Origin: DASXMT01 sp963812965
GTDB lineage: Bacteria > Actinomycetota > Acidimicrobiia > Acidimicrobiales > RAAP-2
Assembly: GCA_963812965.1 (NCBI GenBank)
Contig: CAWEXG010000004.1
Location: 62,001 to 126,000 of the forward strand
DNA length: 64,000 nucleotides
Direction: 5' to 3'
How positions within the stretch are numbered: the stretch's first letter is position 1; each line of letters begins with the position of its first letter. The position numbers and the translations under genes are program-made. The notes under the pieces were generated by a model. It saw only the letters and a program-made list of their open reading frames with translations. It did not search any database and was not told the DNA's origin. Below, piece after piece: positions 25,200 through 36,878 of this stretch.

Positions 25200-27326
25200 C
25201 TACTCGGGTGCCAGGTCGCTCTTCGTGGTGGCGGTCTTCTGGTGCAGGGAGGCGGGCCACCAGAAGTGCCATCCTCGGAGCGCGGCCAACGTCGGCACGA
25301 TCCGTGTCGACAGGATGTTGGCGGCCAACAACACACCCAGCGCCACGGCGAGGCCGATCTCCTCGAGCAGCTGGATCCCCGTCAGCAGCAACGAGGCGAA
25401 CGTGCCGGCCAGGACGAGGGCAGCAGCCGATACGGCAGGAGCACCGTGCACGACGGCAAGACGTGCGGCCTCTCTCGGTGGTTCACCAGCGTTGAACTCC
25501 TCACGCAGGCGCGACGCGATCAGGATGTTGTAGTCGGTTCCGATCGCCATGACGAAGAGGTAGACGATGATCGGGATCGTGAAGTCGAGCCCTACGAACC
25601 CGAAGCCCTTCAGGAAAACCAGCACGATGATGCCCAAGGTGGCTGCGTAGGTGACGACGACCCCGACCAGGAGGTACAGCGGTGCCACGATCGCCCGGAG
25701 CAACAGGGCCAAGATGACGGCCACGATGCCCAATGCCAGCGGGAAGACATGGTCCATGTCGTGGCGTAGCGCGGTGCGTACGTCGACCAACTGTGATGTC
25801 GTGCCCCCGACGACCACATTGGCGCCGGGGACGGAGTTGTCCGCCGCTGTTCGGATCGGTCCGGCAACGGTGTCGATGGCGGTGATCGAGTAGGGGTCGT
25901 ACTTCAGCGCCACCTGGATCATGGCAGCGTCACCGCTTGGCGCGTACTGGGTCGGCAGGACACCGGCGACGCCGGTGGTCTTGGCGAGCTTGGCCGAGAG
26001 CGCGTTGACGTCTGCCTGGTTCAACGGTGACGGTGCGGTGACGAACACCTGGGTCGGTCCGAGGTAGCCGGGGGGGAACGCCGAGGCCATGGTGTTGAAG
26101 GCCTGCTGGGACGGCGTGGAAGCCGGGAGCTCGGCGAGCTGGTTGTACGTGGTTTGGTAGCCCAGGATCCCGAACGCCAGGCCGACCAGGATCCCGCCGT
26201 AGACGAACAGCACAACGGCCGGCCGCTTGGCGACCATGGCGCCGATCCGTTCGGACCGTGTTCGGTGCCCCGGGACAGGTGGTTTCGGGTACGACGGCCA
26301 GAAGAGCCGTCGATCGAGAAGGCTCATGATGGCAGGAACGAGGGTGAGGGCGGCCGCCAACATGAGCGCCACACCCACGATCAGCCCGGGCGCCAGGGTC
26401 CTGAGCGATTCGAGGCTGGCGACCAGCAGCGCTGCGAACGCCGCCATCACGGTCGCTGCTGCCGACGCGATGACCTCACCGACACGGATGATGGAGAAGC
26501 GAAGGCTGTCTGCCGGTTCGTCGCCTTTCGAGATCCGTTCCCGGTGTCGGAACAGGAGGAACACGATGTAGTCGGTGCCGACGCCGAACATCACCACGAC
26601 GAGCAGGGGGGCGAGCTCGGGTCCGACCACGAAGCCGAACCAGTCTGCGAGGCACGCCGTGATGGACTGCGCGATCTGGTGCACCACCCCGATGACGAGG
26701 ATGGGAAGCACGGCGATCGCCGGGCTGCGGAACACGAACCCGAGGAGGAGAAGGATCAGTAGGACCGTGGCGATGGCGATGATCTTCTCGGCGTTGGCAA
26801 AGGCGGTCGTGCTGTCGACGCTGATGGCAGCATTGCCCGTGAGCCCACCTCGGAGACCGGAGTTGGCAAGGAAGGCGTTGGTCCGGTCTCGCACCACGGG
26901 GACGGCGGCGTTCGGTCCCGTGCCTCCCGCTTGGCCGGAGAAGACGACCTGGATCAGCTGCACCTTCTGGTTCTCCGACAGATATGCCAGTGAGGTCGTG
27001 ACCGACGTGACGGACGGGATGTGGTCGTTGGTGAGTGATGCGGCGAGTGCACTGACTTGCTGTTGGTCTGCTGCTGTCAGCACGCCCCCGTTCACACGGC
27101 TCACGACGATGGAGCCGCTGGCGCCGGCTACGACCGGAAAGTCCCGCTGCGCGACCTGCTGAGCCTGAACGGACTGATAGGAGCTTGGAAGAAACGACGA
27201 GTTGTTGTTGGAGGTGAATGTGGCGAGCTTCGGTGAGAGGGTGATCACGACGACGGCGAACGCTGCCCACACGATGATCACCCGCCACGGATGTGCAACG
27301 ACGGACTTCGCTAGTTTCTGGAACAT
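25200..27326 (-). CDS. MMPL/RND family membrane transporter
   Basis: Large inner-membrane protein of 708 residues in the MMPL branch of the RND superfamily, members of which export lipids or drugs in actinobacteria. Two homologous halves each have an extracellular domain followed by five to six membrane helices. The characteristic GxGTDYxxF motifs with the proton-relay Asp-Tyr are visible as FGVGTDYIVFL and MAIGTDYNIL. The first helix is VIIVWAAFAVVVITL, and a short charged C-terminal tail ends the protein. It stands alone. About 235 bp on one side and 215 bp on the other contain no gene I can recognise. The substrate is unknown. Confidence 0.93.
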   Translation of the reverse strand: MFQKLAKSVVAHPWRVIIVWAAFAVVVITLSPKLATFTSNNNSSFLPSSYQSVQAQQVAQRDFPVVAGASGSIVVSRVNGGVLTAADQQQVSALAASLTNDHIPSVTSVTTSLAYLSENQKVQLIQVVFSGQAGGTGPNAAVPVVRDRTNAFLANSGLRGGLTGNAAISVDSTTAFANAEKIIAIATVLLILLLLGFVFRSPAIAVLPILVIGVVHQIAQSITACLADWFGFVVGPELAPLLVVVMFGVGTDYIVFLLFRHRERISKGDEPADSLRFSIIRVGEVIASAAATVMAAFAALLVASLESLRTLAPGLIVGVALMLAAALTLVPAIMSLLDRRLFWPSYPKPPVPGHRTRSERIGAMVAKRPAVVLFVYGGILVGLAFGILGYQTTYNQLAELPASTPSQQAFNTMASAFPPGYLGPTQVFVTAPSPLNQADVNALSAKLAKTTGVAGVLPTQYAPSGDAAMIQVALKYDPYSITAIDTVAGPIRTAADNSVPGANVVVGGTTSQLVDVRTALRHDMDHVFPLALGIVAVILALLLRAIVAPLYLLVGVVVTYAATLGIIVLVFLKGFGFVGLDFTIPIIVYLFVMAIGTDYNILIASRLREEFNAGEPPREAARLAVVHGAPAVSAAALVLAGTFASLLLTGIQLLEEIGLAVALGVLLAANILSTRIVPTLAALRGWHFWWPASLHQKTATTKSDLAPE

Positions 27327-27541
27327 CGCTCAGTACCCTGGCCCTTCGTTGCCGTGATCCGTGTCAGGGAGCTCACGATTGACCGTTGTTTGCCGGCGAC
27401 TATAGCCCGCTGTCCACGGCGATCCAGGGTATCGACGTGTGTTGACGTCGAGAGCTGTGGGTGGAGTATCTCCTGGTCGGAGGGGTGGCAGTGCGACGAT
27501 CGGGTCGAGGTGGACCGCCTCGGCGACCCTGGGGAGTCAGG

Positions 27542-28134
27542 TCAGCGGGTGACCGGGAGCCAGGAGGCGCGCTGTTCCTCGTACGTGTCGATCTCGTCGA
27601 CGTAACGCAGGGTCAAGCCGATGTCGTCCCAGCCGTTGACCAACCGTTCACGGGTGAAGTCGTCGAGCGGGAACTCGGCCTCGATCCCTGCCGCCGGGGC
27701 GTCGACGGTGCACCGCTGCACGTCGATGGTGATCTCGAGTGACGGATCGGCCATCACCGCGTCGAGCAGTGCACGGCCGACCTCTGGGGTGACCTGGACG
27801 GGTACCAGGCCGGACTTCGTGCAGTTGTTCCGGAAGATGTCGGCGAACCGCGGCGAGATCACCGCCTGAAAGCCGTAGTCCTGGAGCGCCCACACCGCGT
27901 GCTCCCGGGACGATCCGGTTCCGAAGTTGTTCCCGGCCACCAGGATGTTGGCTCCGGCGTACTCCTCCTTGTTCAGAACGAAGTCGCGGTCGTCCCGCCA
28001 CTCGCCGAACAGGCCGGCGCCGAACCCGGTCCGCTCCACCCGCTTCAGCCAGTCGGACGGGATGATCTGATCGGTGTCGACGTCGGAGCGGTCCAGGGGG
28101 ACAGCCGTACCGGTGACGACCTGTACTGCTTCCA

Positions 28135-28135
<1 letters not shown>
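27542..28135 (-). CDS. leuD: 3-isopropylmalate dehydratase, small subunit
   Basis: Small (swivel-domain) subunit of isopropylmalate isomerase in leucine synthesis, acting with LeuC. The 197-residue protein carries DVDTDQIIPSDWLKRV near residue 19 and the substrate-loop motif GNNFGTGSSREHAVWAL (about residues 68-84), both hallmarks. The start overlaps the leuC stop by one base, so LeuC and LeuD are translationally coupled. It is the last gene of the greA-leuC-leuD unit. leuB and leuA are not in the window. Confidence 0.96.
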
Positions 28136-29547
<1,412 letters not shown>

Positions 29548-29553
29548 CTGGAT

Positions 29554-30042
29554 TCAGTTCCCTACCTTGACGATCTCGACACGTAGATTGCCGCCGGGGG
29601 CGGCGTACTCGACCACGTCGTTGACCACCCGGCCGAGGAGGGCCTGGCCCAAGGGTGATCCCGGGGAGACCACGGTGAGGCCCCCCTGGCGCTCCTCGAT
29701 CGATCCCACGAAGAAGTCCTGGGTGTCGTCCTCGTCGTCTCCCTCGTAGCGAAGGGTGACCACGGTGCCGGGTCCGACCGTACCGTCGGACGGCGTCGTG
29801 TCGTTGTCCACCACCTGAGCGTCCTTGAGCAGAGCCTGGAGCTGACGAACCCGGGACTCCATCTTTCCCTGGGAGTCCTTTGCCGCGTGGTAGTCCCCGT
29901 TCTCGGACAGGTCGCCCAGCGCTCGGGCCGACTCGATGGCGGCGGCGATCTCCACCCGACCCCGGGTGGTCAGGTCTTCGAGCTCGGCCTGGAGCCGGTC
30001 GTAGGTATCACGCGTCAACTGGGTGGCAGAGGTATCGCTCAC
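29554..30042 (-). CDS. greA: Transcription elongation factor GreA
   Basis: Rescues backtracked RNA polymerase by stimulating cleavage of the 3' end of the nascent RNA. The 162-residue protein has the N-terminal coiled coil with the tip motif ALGDLSENGDYHAAK, which carries the conserved acidic pair, and a C-terminal FKBP-like domain ending SPLGQALLGRVVNDVVEY. Start is GTG. Its close association with leuCD (6 bp) is unusual; coexpression is likely, but the functional reason is unclear. Confidence 0.95.
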   Translation of the reverse strand: MSDTSATQLTRDTYDRLQAELEDLTTRGRVEIAAAIESARALGDLSENGDYHAAKDSQGKMESRVRQLQALLKDAQVVDNDTTPSDGTVGPGTVVTLRYEGDDEDDTQDFFVGSIEERQGGLTVVSPGSPLGQALLGRVVNDVVEYAAPGGNLRVEIVKVGN

Positions 30043-30121
30043 GGCTCACCAGGTTAATCGGCGTTACCGGTCACCCCGATTGGCCGACCCCTTGTTCTCG
30101 GTCGGCACAGGCGGTCTCGGC

Positions 30122-31772
30122 TCAGCGGAGGTCGACCTGGCCGTCACACCGGAGCTTGCCCAGGAGCCCGCACCCCTCCTCGGTCACCAGCATCGCCAGC
30201 TGGTCGGGATCGGTCACCGTGGCCCAGGCGCGCCTTCCCTCAGGGGTGCGGCAAGCCACGACGCCCCGCTCCACAGCGTTGTCCCGGTCGAAGATCACGG
30301 TATAGGTCTCCACCGTGACCTCCCCTTGCGCGTCGGCATCAGGGGCGCACTGGGGAAGCGCGCCTACCGCTGCCTGGGGATCGGTCCACCGGAACCCGGC
30401 CGCCGTCTCCACCGCAACGTTGTCGGACACGGCACGACCGGACACGGCACGACCGGACACGGCGTCGTCAGACGCGGTGGCATCGAGCACGGCGTCAGGG
30501 GTCGTTCGGTTGAGACCAGGGTCTGTTCCGTAGACCCCGATGGAGTGCTTGGTCAGGTACCACCCGAGACCGGTCACCACACCGAGCGACCCCGGGTCTT
30601 CCCTGAGCACGTCGACCATGGTGGCGATGGCGTGGGTGCTGTAGTTGTTGCCCGGTCCCCCGAAGAAGGTGAGCCCGCCGGTGACGGTCAGAGGTCGTGG
30701 GTCGTCAACGGAGATCCCCAGCTCGTCGGCGACGATCTGCACCACTGACGGAAAGCACGAGTACAGGTCCAGATGGGCGACGTCGTCGATGTCGATGCCT
30801 ACCTGGGCCAGCGCCGACCGACCGCAGAGCCGCATGGCCGGCGACGAGTGGAAGTTCGCTCGATGGGAGAGGAACCAGTGATCGTTGGCGTCTGAACCGG
30901 CCAGGGGGAATACCCATCGATCCCGGGGCACCCCGGCGGCCTCTGCTGCCTCGGCTGAGCACATGATCAGGGCGGCACCCTGGTCGACCTGCATGTTCGC
31001 CGTGAGTAGCTTCGTATAGGGGTAGGAGACCATCCGGTTGGCCTCGGTGACGGTGACCAGATCTTCGGCGGAGCGAGGCTCGGTCAGCCAGGCGTTCGGG
31101 TGGCGGGAAGCCACCTGCGAGAACCGTGACCAGATGTCACCGAGCCGTTGCTGGTGCTTGTCCAGGGAACGCCCTGCCTCGGCTCGGAGGGCGTTCTCGA
31201 ACAGAGGGAAGACGTGGATGGGCAGGTCGATGCCGCTGGCTTCCTCGGCTTCGGTGGCACCACGCCGTTCGGTGCCGATGAGCACCGGCTCCTCCGTGTC
31301 GGCTGTCTGTGTCGTCCAGGGCAAGACCGGTCGATCCGGATGCTTGCGAGCTGCCGTCGTGGTGAAGACGCAGTCGGCTCCCAGCACCACGGCGACCTCG
31401 AGCTCGCCTCGGCCAATGGCCAGAGCGGTTCGGTTGACGGACAGCTGGGGAGCGTTACCACCGATGGCGGTGACGGCCAGTTCCCGGGGCCATAGCGACA
31501 GCCGTTCTGCCACCAGGGCGGCCGGATTGCGGTAGTGCGAGCTGAGAGGGGCGACTGCACGGATCGACTCCGCTCGTCGGAGCAGGTTGCGCCCGGCTGG
31601 GGCCTGCCCCCCGGCTCTGGCGCCGTCGCAGTCCTCGGCCGCACGGTGGAGGGCACGGACCATCAGCTCCACCGGCTCCGGTCGTTCGACCAGTTCGACG
31701 TTCGGGTCGGGGTGGTTGGTCACCTGCCCAACCCCCACGATGACCGGAGTACGCAGGGTCGACGGCAGGCAT
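30122..31772 (-). CDS. Thiolase-family acetyltransferase-like protein, probable frameshift at the start
   Basis: Thiolase-superfamily protein of about 550 residues, related to acetyl-CoA acetyltransferases and lipid-transfer-associated thiolases of actinobacteria. Landmarks are TPVIVGVGQVTNHPDP at the N-terminus, AVTAIGGNAPQLSVN where the acyl-binding Cys of true thiolases would be, HLDLYSCFPSVVQIVADEL and TGGLTFFGGPGNNYSTHA. Canonical catalytic activity is therefore uncertain. The proper frame has no start codon. The ATG at 31772 is one base out of frame, suggesting another single-base insertion near 31763. An in-frame 15-bp tandem repeat (30425-30463) encodes SGRAVSGRAV in a C-terminal linker. 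Confidence 0.8.
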
Positions 31773-31879
31773 GAGGACCCCGAGCGTACCGGCGCGCCAG
31801 CTGCTGTCAACCGGTCGTTGTTCGTGCTGGTGCCCGGGTATTCGTGCTGTGCAGGCCAGTGGGTGGGGGTCCCCCTCGG

Positions 31880-31885
31880 TAGACT
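31880..31885 (+). promoter_or_regulatory. -10 element of leaderless rpiB
   Basis: TAGACT followed by TCGTGG and the ATG at 31892. Confidence 0.45.
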
Positions 31886-31891
31886 TCGTGG

Positions 31892-32440
31892 ATGCGAATT
31901 GCCGCCGGTTCTGACCACGCCGGCTACGACCTGAAGACCGCGTTGGCCAAGCACCTGGTGGACAACGGCCACGAGGTCGTCGACCTGGGCACGGACTCGC
32001 CGGACGTGTCGGTGGACTACCCGGACTTCGGCGAGGCGGTGGGCGAGGCGGTGGCAGCCGGCCACGTTGCGTTGGGGCTGTGTGTCTGCGGCACCGGCAT
32101 CGGGATCAGCATCGCCGCTAACAAGGTGCCGGGAGTACGGGCTGCGCTGGTGCACGACGTGACCACCGCCGGGCTGGCTCGGCAGCACAACAATGCCAAT
32201 GTGATCTGCTTCGGAGGTCGGACCACCGGGATCGTCGTTGCTACTGACGCGCTCGACACCTTCCTCACCACTGCGTATGCAGGCGGCCGCCACCAGCGCC
32301 GTATCGACGAGATCTCGACGTACGAAGCCAGTCACCACGACGTCGAGCGCCACGACACTGAGCGCCACGACACCGGGCAACGCAACGAAGGTCAGCACGA
32401 AGCAGACCGACACAGGGAAAGGCAGCAACCAACATCATGA
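31892..32440 (+). CDS. rpiB: Ribose-5-phosphate isomerase B with repetitive tail
   Basis: Interconverts ribose 5-phosphate and ribulose 5-phosphate in the pentose phosphate pathway. The core of about 145 residues is typical: IAAGSDHAGYDLK at the N-terminus, the catalytic Cys in GLCVCGTGIGISIAANK, and HNNANVICFGGRT. After residue 147 comes an unusual hydrophilic tail of about 35 residues built from His/Arg/Glu repeats (VERHDTERHDT). It is encoded by the T-poor repetitive DNA that leads into glyA, including a 15-bp tandem repeat (32345-32374). The stop overlaps the glyA ATG by 4 bp. The tail is probably dispensable. Confidence 0.94.
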   Translation: MRIAAGSDHAGYDLKTALAKHLVDNGHEVVDLGTDSPDVSVDYPDFGEAVGEAVAAGHVALGLCVCGTGIGISIAANKVPGVRAALVHDVTTAGLARQHNNANVICFGGRTTGIVVATDALDTFLTTAYAGGRHQRRIDEISTYEASHHDVERHDTERHDTGQRNEGQHEADRHRERQQPTS

Positions 32441-33744
32441 GCTTCTCCTACGCCGCCACGCCGTTCGACACCTGGCTCGGAGACGATCCCGAGGTGTCCC
32501 ACATCCTCGACGAGGAGATCGACCGCCAGTCGACCACCCTCCAGCTGATCGCCTCGGAGAACTTCACGTCGCCGGCTGTGCTGGCGGCATCGGGATCGGT
32601 CCTCACCAACAAGTACGCCGAGGGCTACCCCGGCCGCCGCTACTACGGGGGGAACCAGTTCATCGACGAGGTGGAGAACCTGGCCCGTGACCGGGCAACG
32701 GCTCTCTTCGGGGCTGAGCACGCCAACGTGCAGCCACATGCCGGCGCCAACGCCAACCTGGCCGTCTACCAGGCGCTGCTGCGAGCCGGGCGACACCATC
32801 CTCGCCATGCGCCTCGACCACGGTGGGCACCTGACCCACGGTTCCCCGGCCAGCATCACCAGCAAGATGTGGCGGTTCGTCTCCTACGGGGTCTCGGCCG
32901 CCAGCTCCGATCCGGACAAGCCGGGCGAGATCATCGACTTCGATCAGGTTGCCGACGTGGCTCGGCGGGAGCGCCCCCGAGCTGATCGTGGCCGGATCGA
33001 CCGCCTACTCCCGGATCATCGACCCGCTCCCGTTCCGTGAGATCGCCGACTCGGTCGGCGCTCTGTTCATGTTCGACGCCGCTCATCCGGCTGGTCTCAT
33101 CGCCGGCAAGGTCCACCCTTCTCCGGTGGGTGTGGCCGACGTGGTGACCCTCACCACCCATAAGACGCTGCGGGGTCCGCGTGGTGGCGCCATCCTCACG
33201 ACGGCCGAGCACGCCAAGGCCATCGACAGCGCGGTGTTCCCCGGCCTCCAAGGAGGCCCCCTGGAGCACGTGGTGGCGGCCAAGGCCGTGGCCTTCGCCG
33301 AGGCCGCCCGCCCCGAGTTCCGTGCGCTATGCGGCTCAGGTCGTTGCCAACGCCGCTGCCCTGGGGAGCTCGTTGACCGAGGCCGGGTTCCGTCTGGTGT
33401 CCGGTGGCACCGAGAACCACCAGGTGCTCGTGGATCTCCGGACTTTCGATGCCGAGCTCACCGGAAAGGTGGCCCAGGAGGTCCTGGACCGGGCCGGTAT
33501 CACCTGCAACCGCAACACGATCCCCGACGATCCCCGGTCGCCCTTCGTGACCTCGGGCCTCCGGCTGGGCTCGGCCGCCCAGACCACGACAGGTATGGGT
33601 GAGACGGAGCTGGCCGTGGTGGGCGAGCTGATCAGCCGCACCCTGCGGCATCGTGACGACGAGCAGGAGCTGGCCGTCGTCCGGGAAGAGGTGCGGGCTC
33701 TGTGCGAAGCGTTCCCGCCCTACCCCACACTGGCAAGGTCGTGA
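32437..33744 (+). CDS. glyA: Serine hydroxymethyltransferase, frameshifted
   Basis: PLP enzyme converting serine and tetrahydrofolate to glycine and methylene-tetrahydrofolate, the main source of one-carbon units. Segments in three successive frames form one normal protein of about 434 residues: LQLIASENFTSPAVLAASGS and YPGRRYYGGNQFIDEVE, then PGDTILAMRLDHGGHLTHGS, ELIVAGSTAYSR and MFDAAHPAGLIAGKVHPSP. The PLP lysine follows in TLTTHKTLRGPRGG, then ITCNRNTIPDDPRSPF. Single extra bases near 32781, 32977 and 33327 break the frame. As glyA is normally essential, these are more likely sequence errors. It is coupled to rpiB through ATGA. Confidence 0.92.
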
Positions 33745-33784
33745 TCGTCGGTACCGGTCAGGTTGTGGTCGAAAGCTTGCCTCT

Positions 33785-34986
33785 GTGACGTCTGGCGTGT
33801 CGTTCGGCTGGTATGGCCTGGTGCTCGTGGTGGCCATGCTGGCCTCATACCTGTGCACCTTTCCGGTCAGGAACATCGCCAGCCGGATCGGCTACATCGC
33901 CCAGCCCGATGCCCGCAAGATCCATCAGCAGGTGACACCGGAGGCAGGTGGGGTGGCCATGTTCGTGGCCCTGCTGGTGGCGGTGTCGGTGGCGGCGTTG
34001 CTGCCCAAGTTCCGTCCGGAGTTCCAGGGTTCGTCGGAGCCCCTGGGCCTTCTGCTCGGGGCCACGGCCATCTTCGTGGTCGGGGTCATCGACGACATCC
34101 GGGACATGTCGGCCCCGGCCAAGATGGCCGGCCAAGTGCTGGCAGCCACCATCCTGTACTTCCTGGGTGTCACCTGGTTCCAGTTCAAGGTGCCGTTGGC
34201 CGGGTTCGTCGTGCTCTCACCCGATCTGACGCCGCTCCTCACTGCCCTGTGGGTTATCGGTATCACCAACGCCGTCAACTTCATCGATGGCCTCGACGGT
34301 CTGGCTGCCGGTGTCGTCGCCATCGCCTCGGGTGCGCTCGCTCTCTACGGACTGCACCTCCAGCATCTGGGCAACCTGTCGACGGACAACATCGGCCCGC
34401 TGGTGGCGGTGATCACCTGTGGCATCTGCATCGGCTTCCTGCCCCACAACTTCTACCGGGCCAAGATCTTCATGGGAGATTCCGGCGCCTTGCTCATCGG
34501 TCTGTTGATGGCTGCCGCCACCATGCTCATCGGGGGGCGTTCGGCGGGCCAGGTCAAGACCGGGCAGACCTACTTCTTCTTCGCCCCCCTCTTCATCCCG
34601 TTCTTCATCCTCGGCGTGCCCCTCTTCGACATGGCGTTCGCGCTTCGTCCGGCGTACGGCCAACCGGACCGGGTTCGCAACGCCGGACAAGAACCACCTA
34701 CACCACCGTTTGCTACGGTTGGGGCACGGGCATCGCCGTAGCGTCCTCATCCTGTGGGCGTGGACGGCGTTGCTGTCGGGCTTCATCCTGTTCCCGCTCT
34801 ACGTGTCGAGCGTGAACACCTTCGTCCCCTTCGGGGCACTGGCGCTGGGGGCTCATCCTCTACACGCTGTTCCACCCGGGGCTCCGGCGCCAGGCCGATG
34901 ACCCCGAGGCTGAGGATCTTGAGACCGACGATCCCCAGATTGCGGGTCCTGAGGCTGTGGCACCCGTCGACACGACCGCTCTGTAA
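33785..34986 (+). CDS. wecA: Undecaprenyl-phosphate N-acetylglucosaminyl-1-phosphate transferase, frameshifted
   Basis: Integral membrane phosphosugar transferase of the MraY/WecA family that starts lipid-linked glycan synthesis, in actinobacteria usually the arabinogalactan or teichoic-type linkage unit. Eleven or so hydrophobic helices are seen. Cytosolic motifs are QPDARKIHQQVTPEAGG, GVIDDIRDMSA, NAVNFIDGLDGLAAG and RAKIFMGDSGALLIG. The C-terminal ATPDKNHLHHRLLRLGHGHR carries the family His cluster. Two single-base insertions (near 34643 and 34850) break the frame, and correcting them gives a protein ending PVDTTAL. Start is GTG. Its position before the ATP synthase operon is the usual actinobacterial order. 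Confidence 0.88.
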
Positions 34987-35208
34987 CGGGCCTGTAACAG
35001 CACGGTGAACGGAATGATTCCCCGTTTTGCCGGACTGCCTGCCCAGGTGCGATGATGAGGCCCGTGATGTTCTCCCATCTCGCTGTGGTTCGGGGCGATA
35101 GTCGTGTGTCCGGACCATGTGGCGACGGCGCCCGACGCGCTACGTGACTCCGGGATATTCGGTTGAAGCACCTTCTCGCTACCTCTACTGACGCGGCACG
35201 GCACAGCG

Positions 35209-35487
35209 ATGGCGGACGACTCCCCAATTCCAGGTTCGCAGCCCGATTCGCAGCTGCCGCCGGACCAGGGAGCTCACCCTCACTCCGATCCGAACCCCAC
35301 GCCGAGCATCATCGACTTCCTGACCATGGGTGTGGCCAGCGCACTGTGCCTGGTCCTAGGTGGGGGCATCGGGTATGGGATCGACGCGTTGGCGCACACC
35401 ACACCGGTTCTGACCTTCGTGGGCCTCGGCTTCGGGGTGGTCGCTGCGGTGTTGGTCACCGTGACGCAGGTCCGCAAGTACCTGTAG
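35209..35487 (+). CDS. AtpZ/AtpI-like small membrane protein
   Basis: First gene of the ATP synthase operon, 92 residues. The N-terminal 35 residues are Pro/Asp/Gln-rich and disordered. Two membrane helices follow (LTMGVASALCLVLGGGIGYG and VLTFVGLGFGVVAAVLVTV) with a Gly-rich hairpin and a terminal RKYL. This is the layout of AtpZ/AtpI-type proteins that help assemble the c-ring or import Mg2+. Assignment rests on topology and position. Confidence 0.8.
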   Translation: MADDSPIPGSQPDSQLPPDQGAHPHSDPNPTPSIIDFLTMGVASALCLVLGGGIGYGIDALAHTTPVLTFVGLGFGVVAAVLVTVTQVRKYL

Positions 35488-35526
35488 CGGGGCGGCGACA
35501 GCCAATGCAGAGGCACGGGGCCTGAC

Positions 35527-36003
35527 GTGTTCGCTCGCTTCTCTCTGCCCGACGTCCCTTCGGTCTCCCGGCGCACCGTGACGGCGGCGCTCATCGTGGG
35601 GGTACTGGCCCTGGCCGCCGCCATCTCCTTCGACAAAGCGCTCCTCGGTGTCGGTGCCTGCGTCGGCCTGGCTCTGGGAACCCTCAACTTCCGCTTGGTG
35701 GGCTCCTCGGTGGTCAAGGTGGGTGCCAGGGAGGACGAGAACAAGAGGCGTCCGTTGGCCATGAACACCCTGACCCGGATGGGGATCATCTCGGTCATCA
35801 CCATCGGGCTGCTGTTCCTCTCGTTCGAGCTCGGCTTCGGGGTACTGGCCGGCCTGGCCGTCTTCCAGATGCTCCTGCTGGTCAACGTGGCCCGGTCGAT
35901 GCTGAAGCTCGGCCCGCCGACCGACAGCGGCGAGGGCGTTCTCGACGTCGACGTTCTCGGTGTGGTCGAGGCGTCCTCCGATGACAGCCGTGGGGGTGTC
36001 TGA
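35527..36003 (+). CDS. atpI: ATP synthase protein I-like membrane protein
   Basis: Protein of 158 residues with about four membrane helices (AALIVGVLALAAAISFDKAL, ACVGLALGTLNFRLVGSSVV, GIISVITIGLLFLSFELGFG and VLAGLAVFQMLLLVNVARSM) and an acidic cytosolic tail. Position between the small AtpZ-like gene and atpB and its topology fit the AtpI-type accessory subunit. The start is GTG. The stop lies 4 bp before the atpB ATG. Sequence similarity within this family is low, so the name follows context. Confidence 0.75.
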   Translation: MFARFSLPDVPSVSRRTVTAALIVGVLALAAAISFDKALLGVGACVGLALGTLNFRLVGSSVVKVGAREDENKRRPLAMNTLTRMGIISVITIGLLFLSFELGFGVLAGLAVFQMLLLVNVARSMLKLGPPTDSGEGVLDVDVLGVVEASSDDSRGGV

Positions 36004-36007
36004 CCTG

Positions 36008-36793
36008 ATGGGCCTCGACGTGAACTTGCTGAGCGCACACCTGCTGGCCACCGATGTCTCCGTCGGTGACCACGTGACGAAGAAGGTGCTCGGTCTCACC
36101 CTCAACATGGACACGGTATGGGCGACTGTCGCCGCCGGCATCATCACCATCGCCCTCGGCCTGGCCGTCCGATTTCGTGCCACTGCCAGCGTGCCGGGCA
36201 AGTTGCAGCTGGTGTGGGAGATGGGCGTCACCGCCGTCAAGAAGCAGGTGGACTCGAACATCGGTCCTCGGGGTGCTCGCATCGTCCCACTGGCCGTGAC
36301 GCTGTTCGTGTTCATCTTCGTGTGCAACCTGTTCGAAGTGGTGGGTCTGGGGAGCAGATACGAGTGGCTTCCCGCTCCGACCGCCGATATCAACCTGCCG
36401 CTGGCCCTGGCTGTCTTCGTCATCGTGCTGGTCCACATCGCCTCGATCCGATCCCGAGGCATCGGCGGCTACCTGAAGCACTACCTGCTGCAGCCGTTCC
36501 CCATCTTCCTGATGCCGTTCAACCTGTTCATCAACCTGGTGGAGGAGATCGCCAAGCCGCTCACCCTGGCCCTTCGACTCTTCGGCAACCTGCTCTCCGG
36601 CGGCCTTATGCTGTCGCTGCTGGCGTACCTGGTCGTGTGGAAGATCGGGGTCATCCCGGTGGGCGGGATCCTCTTCCTCGTCTTCGATCCGGTGTGGAAG
36701 CTGTTCGACCTGTTGATCGGCGCCATCCAGGCGTTCATCTTCGCCCTGTTGACCATCCTCTACTTCGACACGGCGATGAGCGACGCCCACTGA
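36008..36793 (+). CDS. atpB: ATP synthase Fo subunit a
   Basis: Membrane subunit forming the two proton half-channels against the c-ring. The 261-residue protein has the expected five to six helices. The essential arginine is in TLALRLFGNLLSGGLML, and the preceding FPIFLMPFNLFINLVEEIAKP and the last helix FDLLIGAIQAFIFALLTILY are conserved. The ATG at 36008 is used; one at 35981 would overlap the atpI gene by 23 bp. The gene is intact. Confidence 0.95.
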   Translation: MGLDVNLLSAHLLATDVSVGDHVTKKVLGLTLNMDTVWATVAAGIITIALGLAVRFRATASVPGKLQLVWEMGVTAVKKQVDSNIGPRGARIVPLAVTLFVFIFVCNLFEVVGLGSRYEWLPAPTADINLPLALAVFVIVLVHIASIRSRGIGGYLKHYLLQPFPIFLMPFNLFINLVEEIAKPLTLALRLFGNLLSGGLMLSLLAYLVVWKIGVIPVGGILFLVFDPVWKLFDLLIGAIQAFIFALLTILYFDTAMSDAH

Positions 36794-36878
36794 TCGCCCG
36801 GTAGACAGCTACAGCTGGTAGGCAGTTCGTTTCACACCGCACTCTTCAACCACAACCGACACAGAAGGAGAAGCACCA

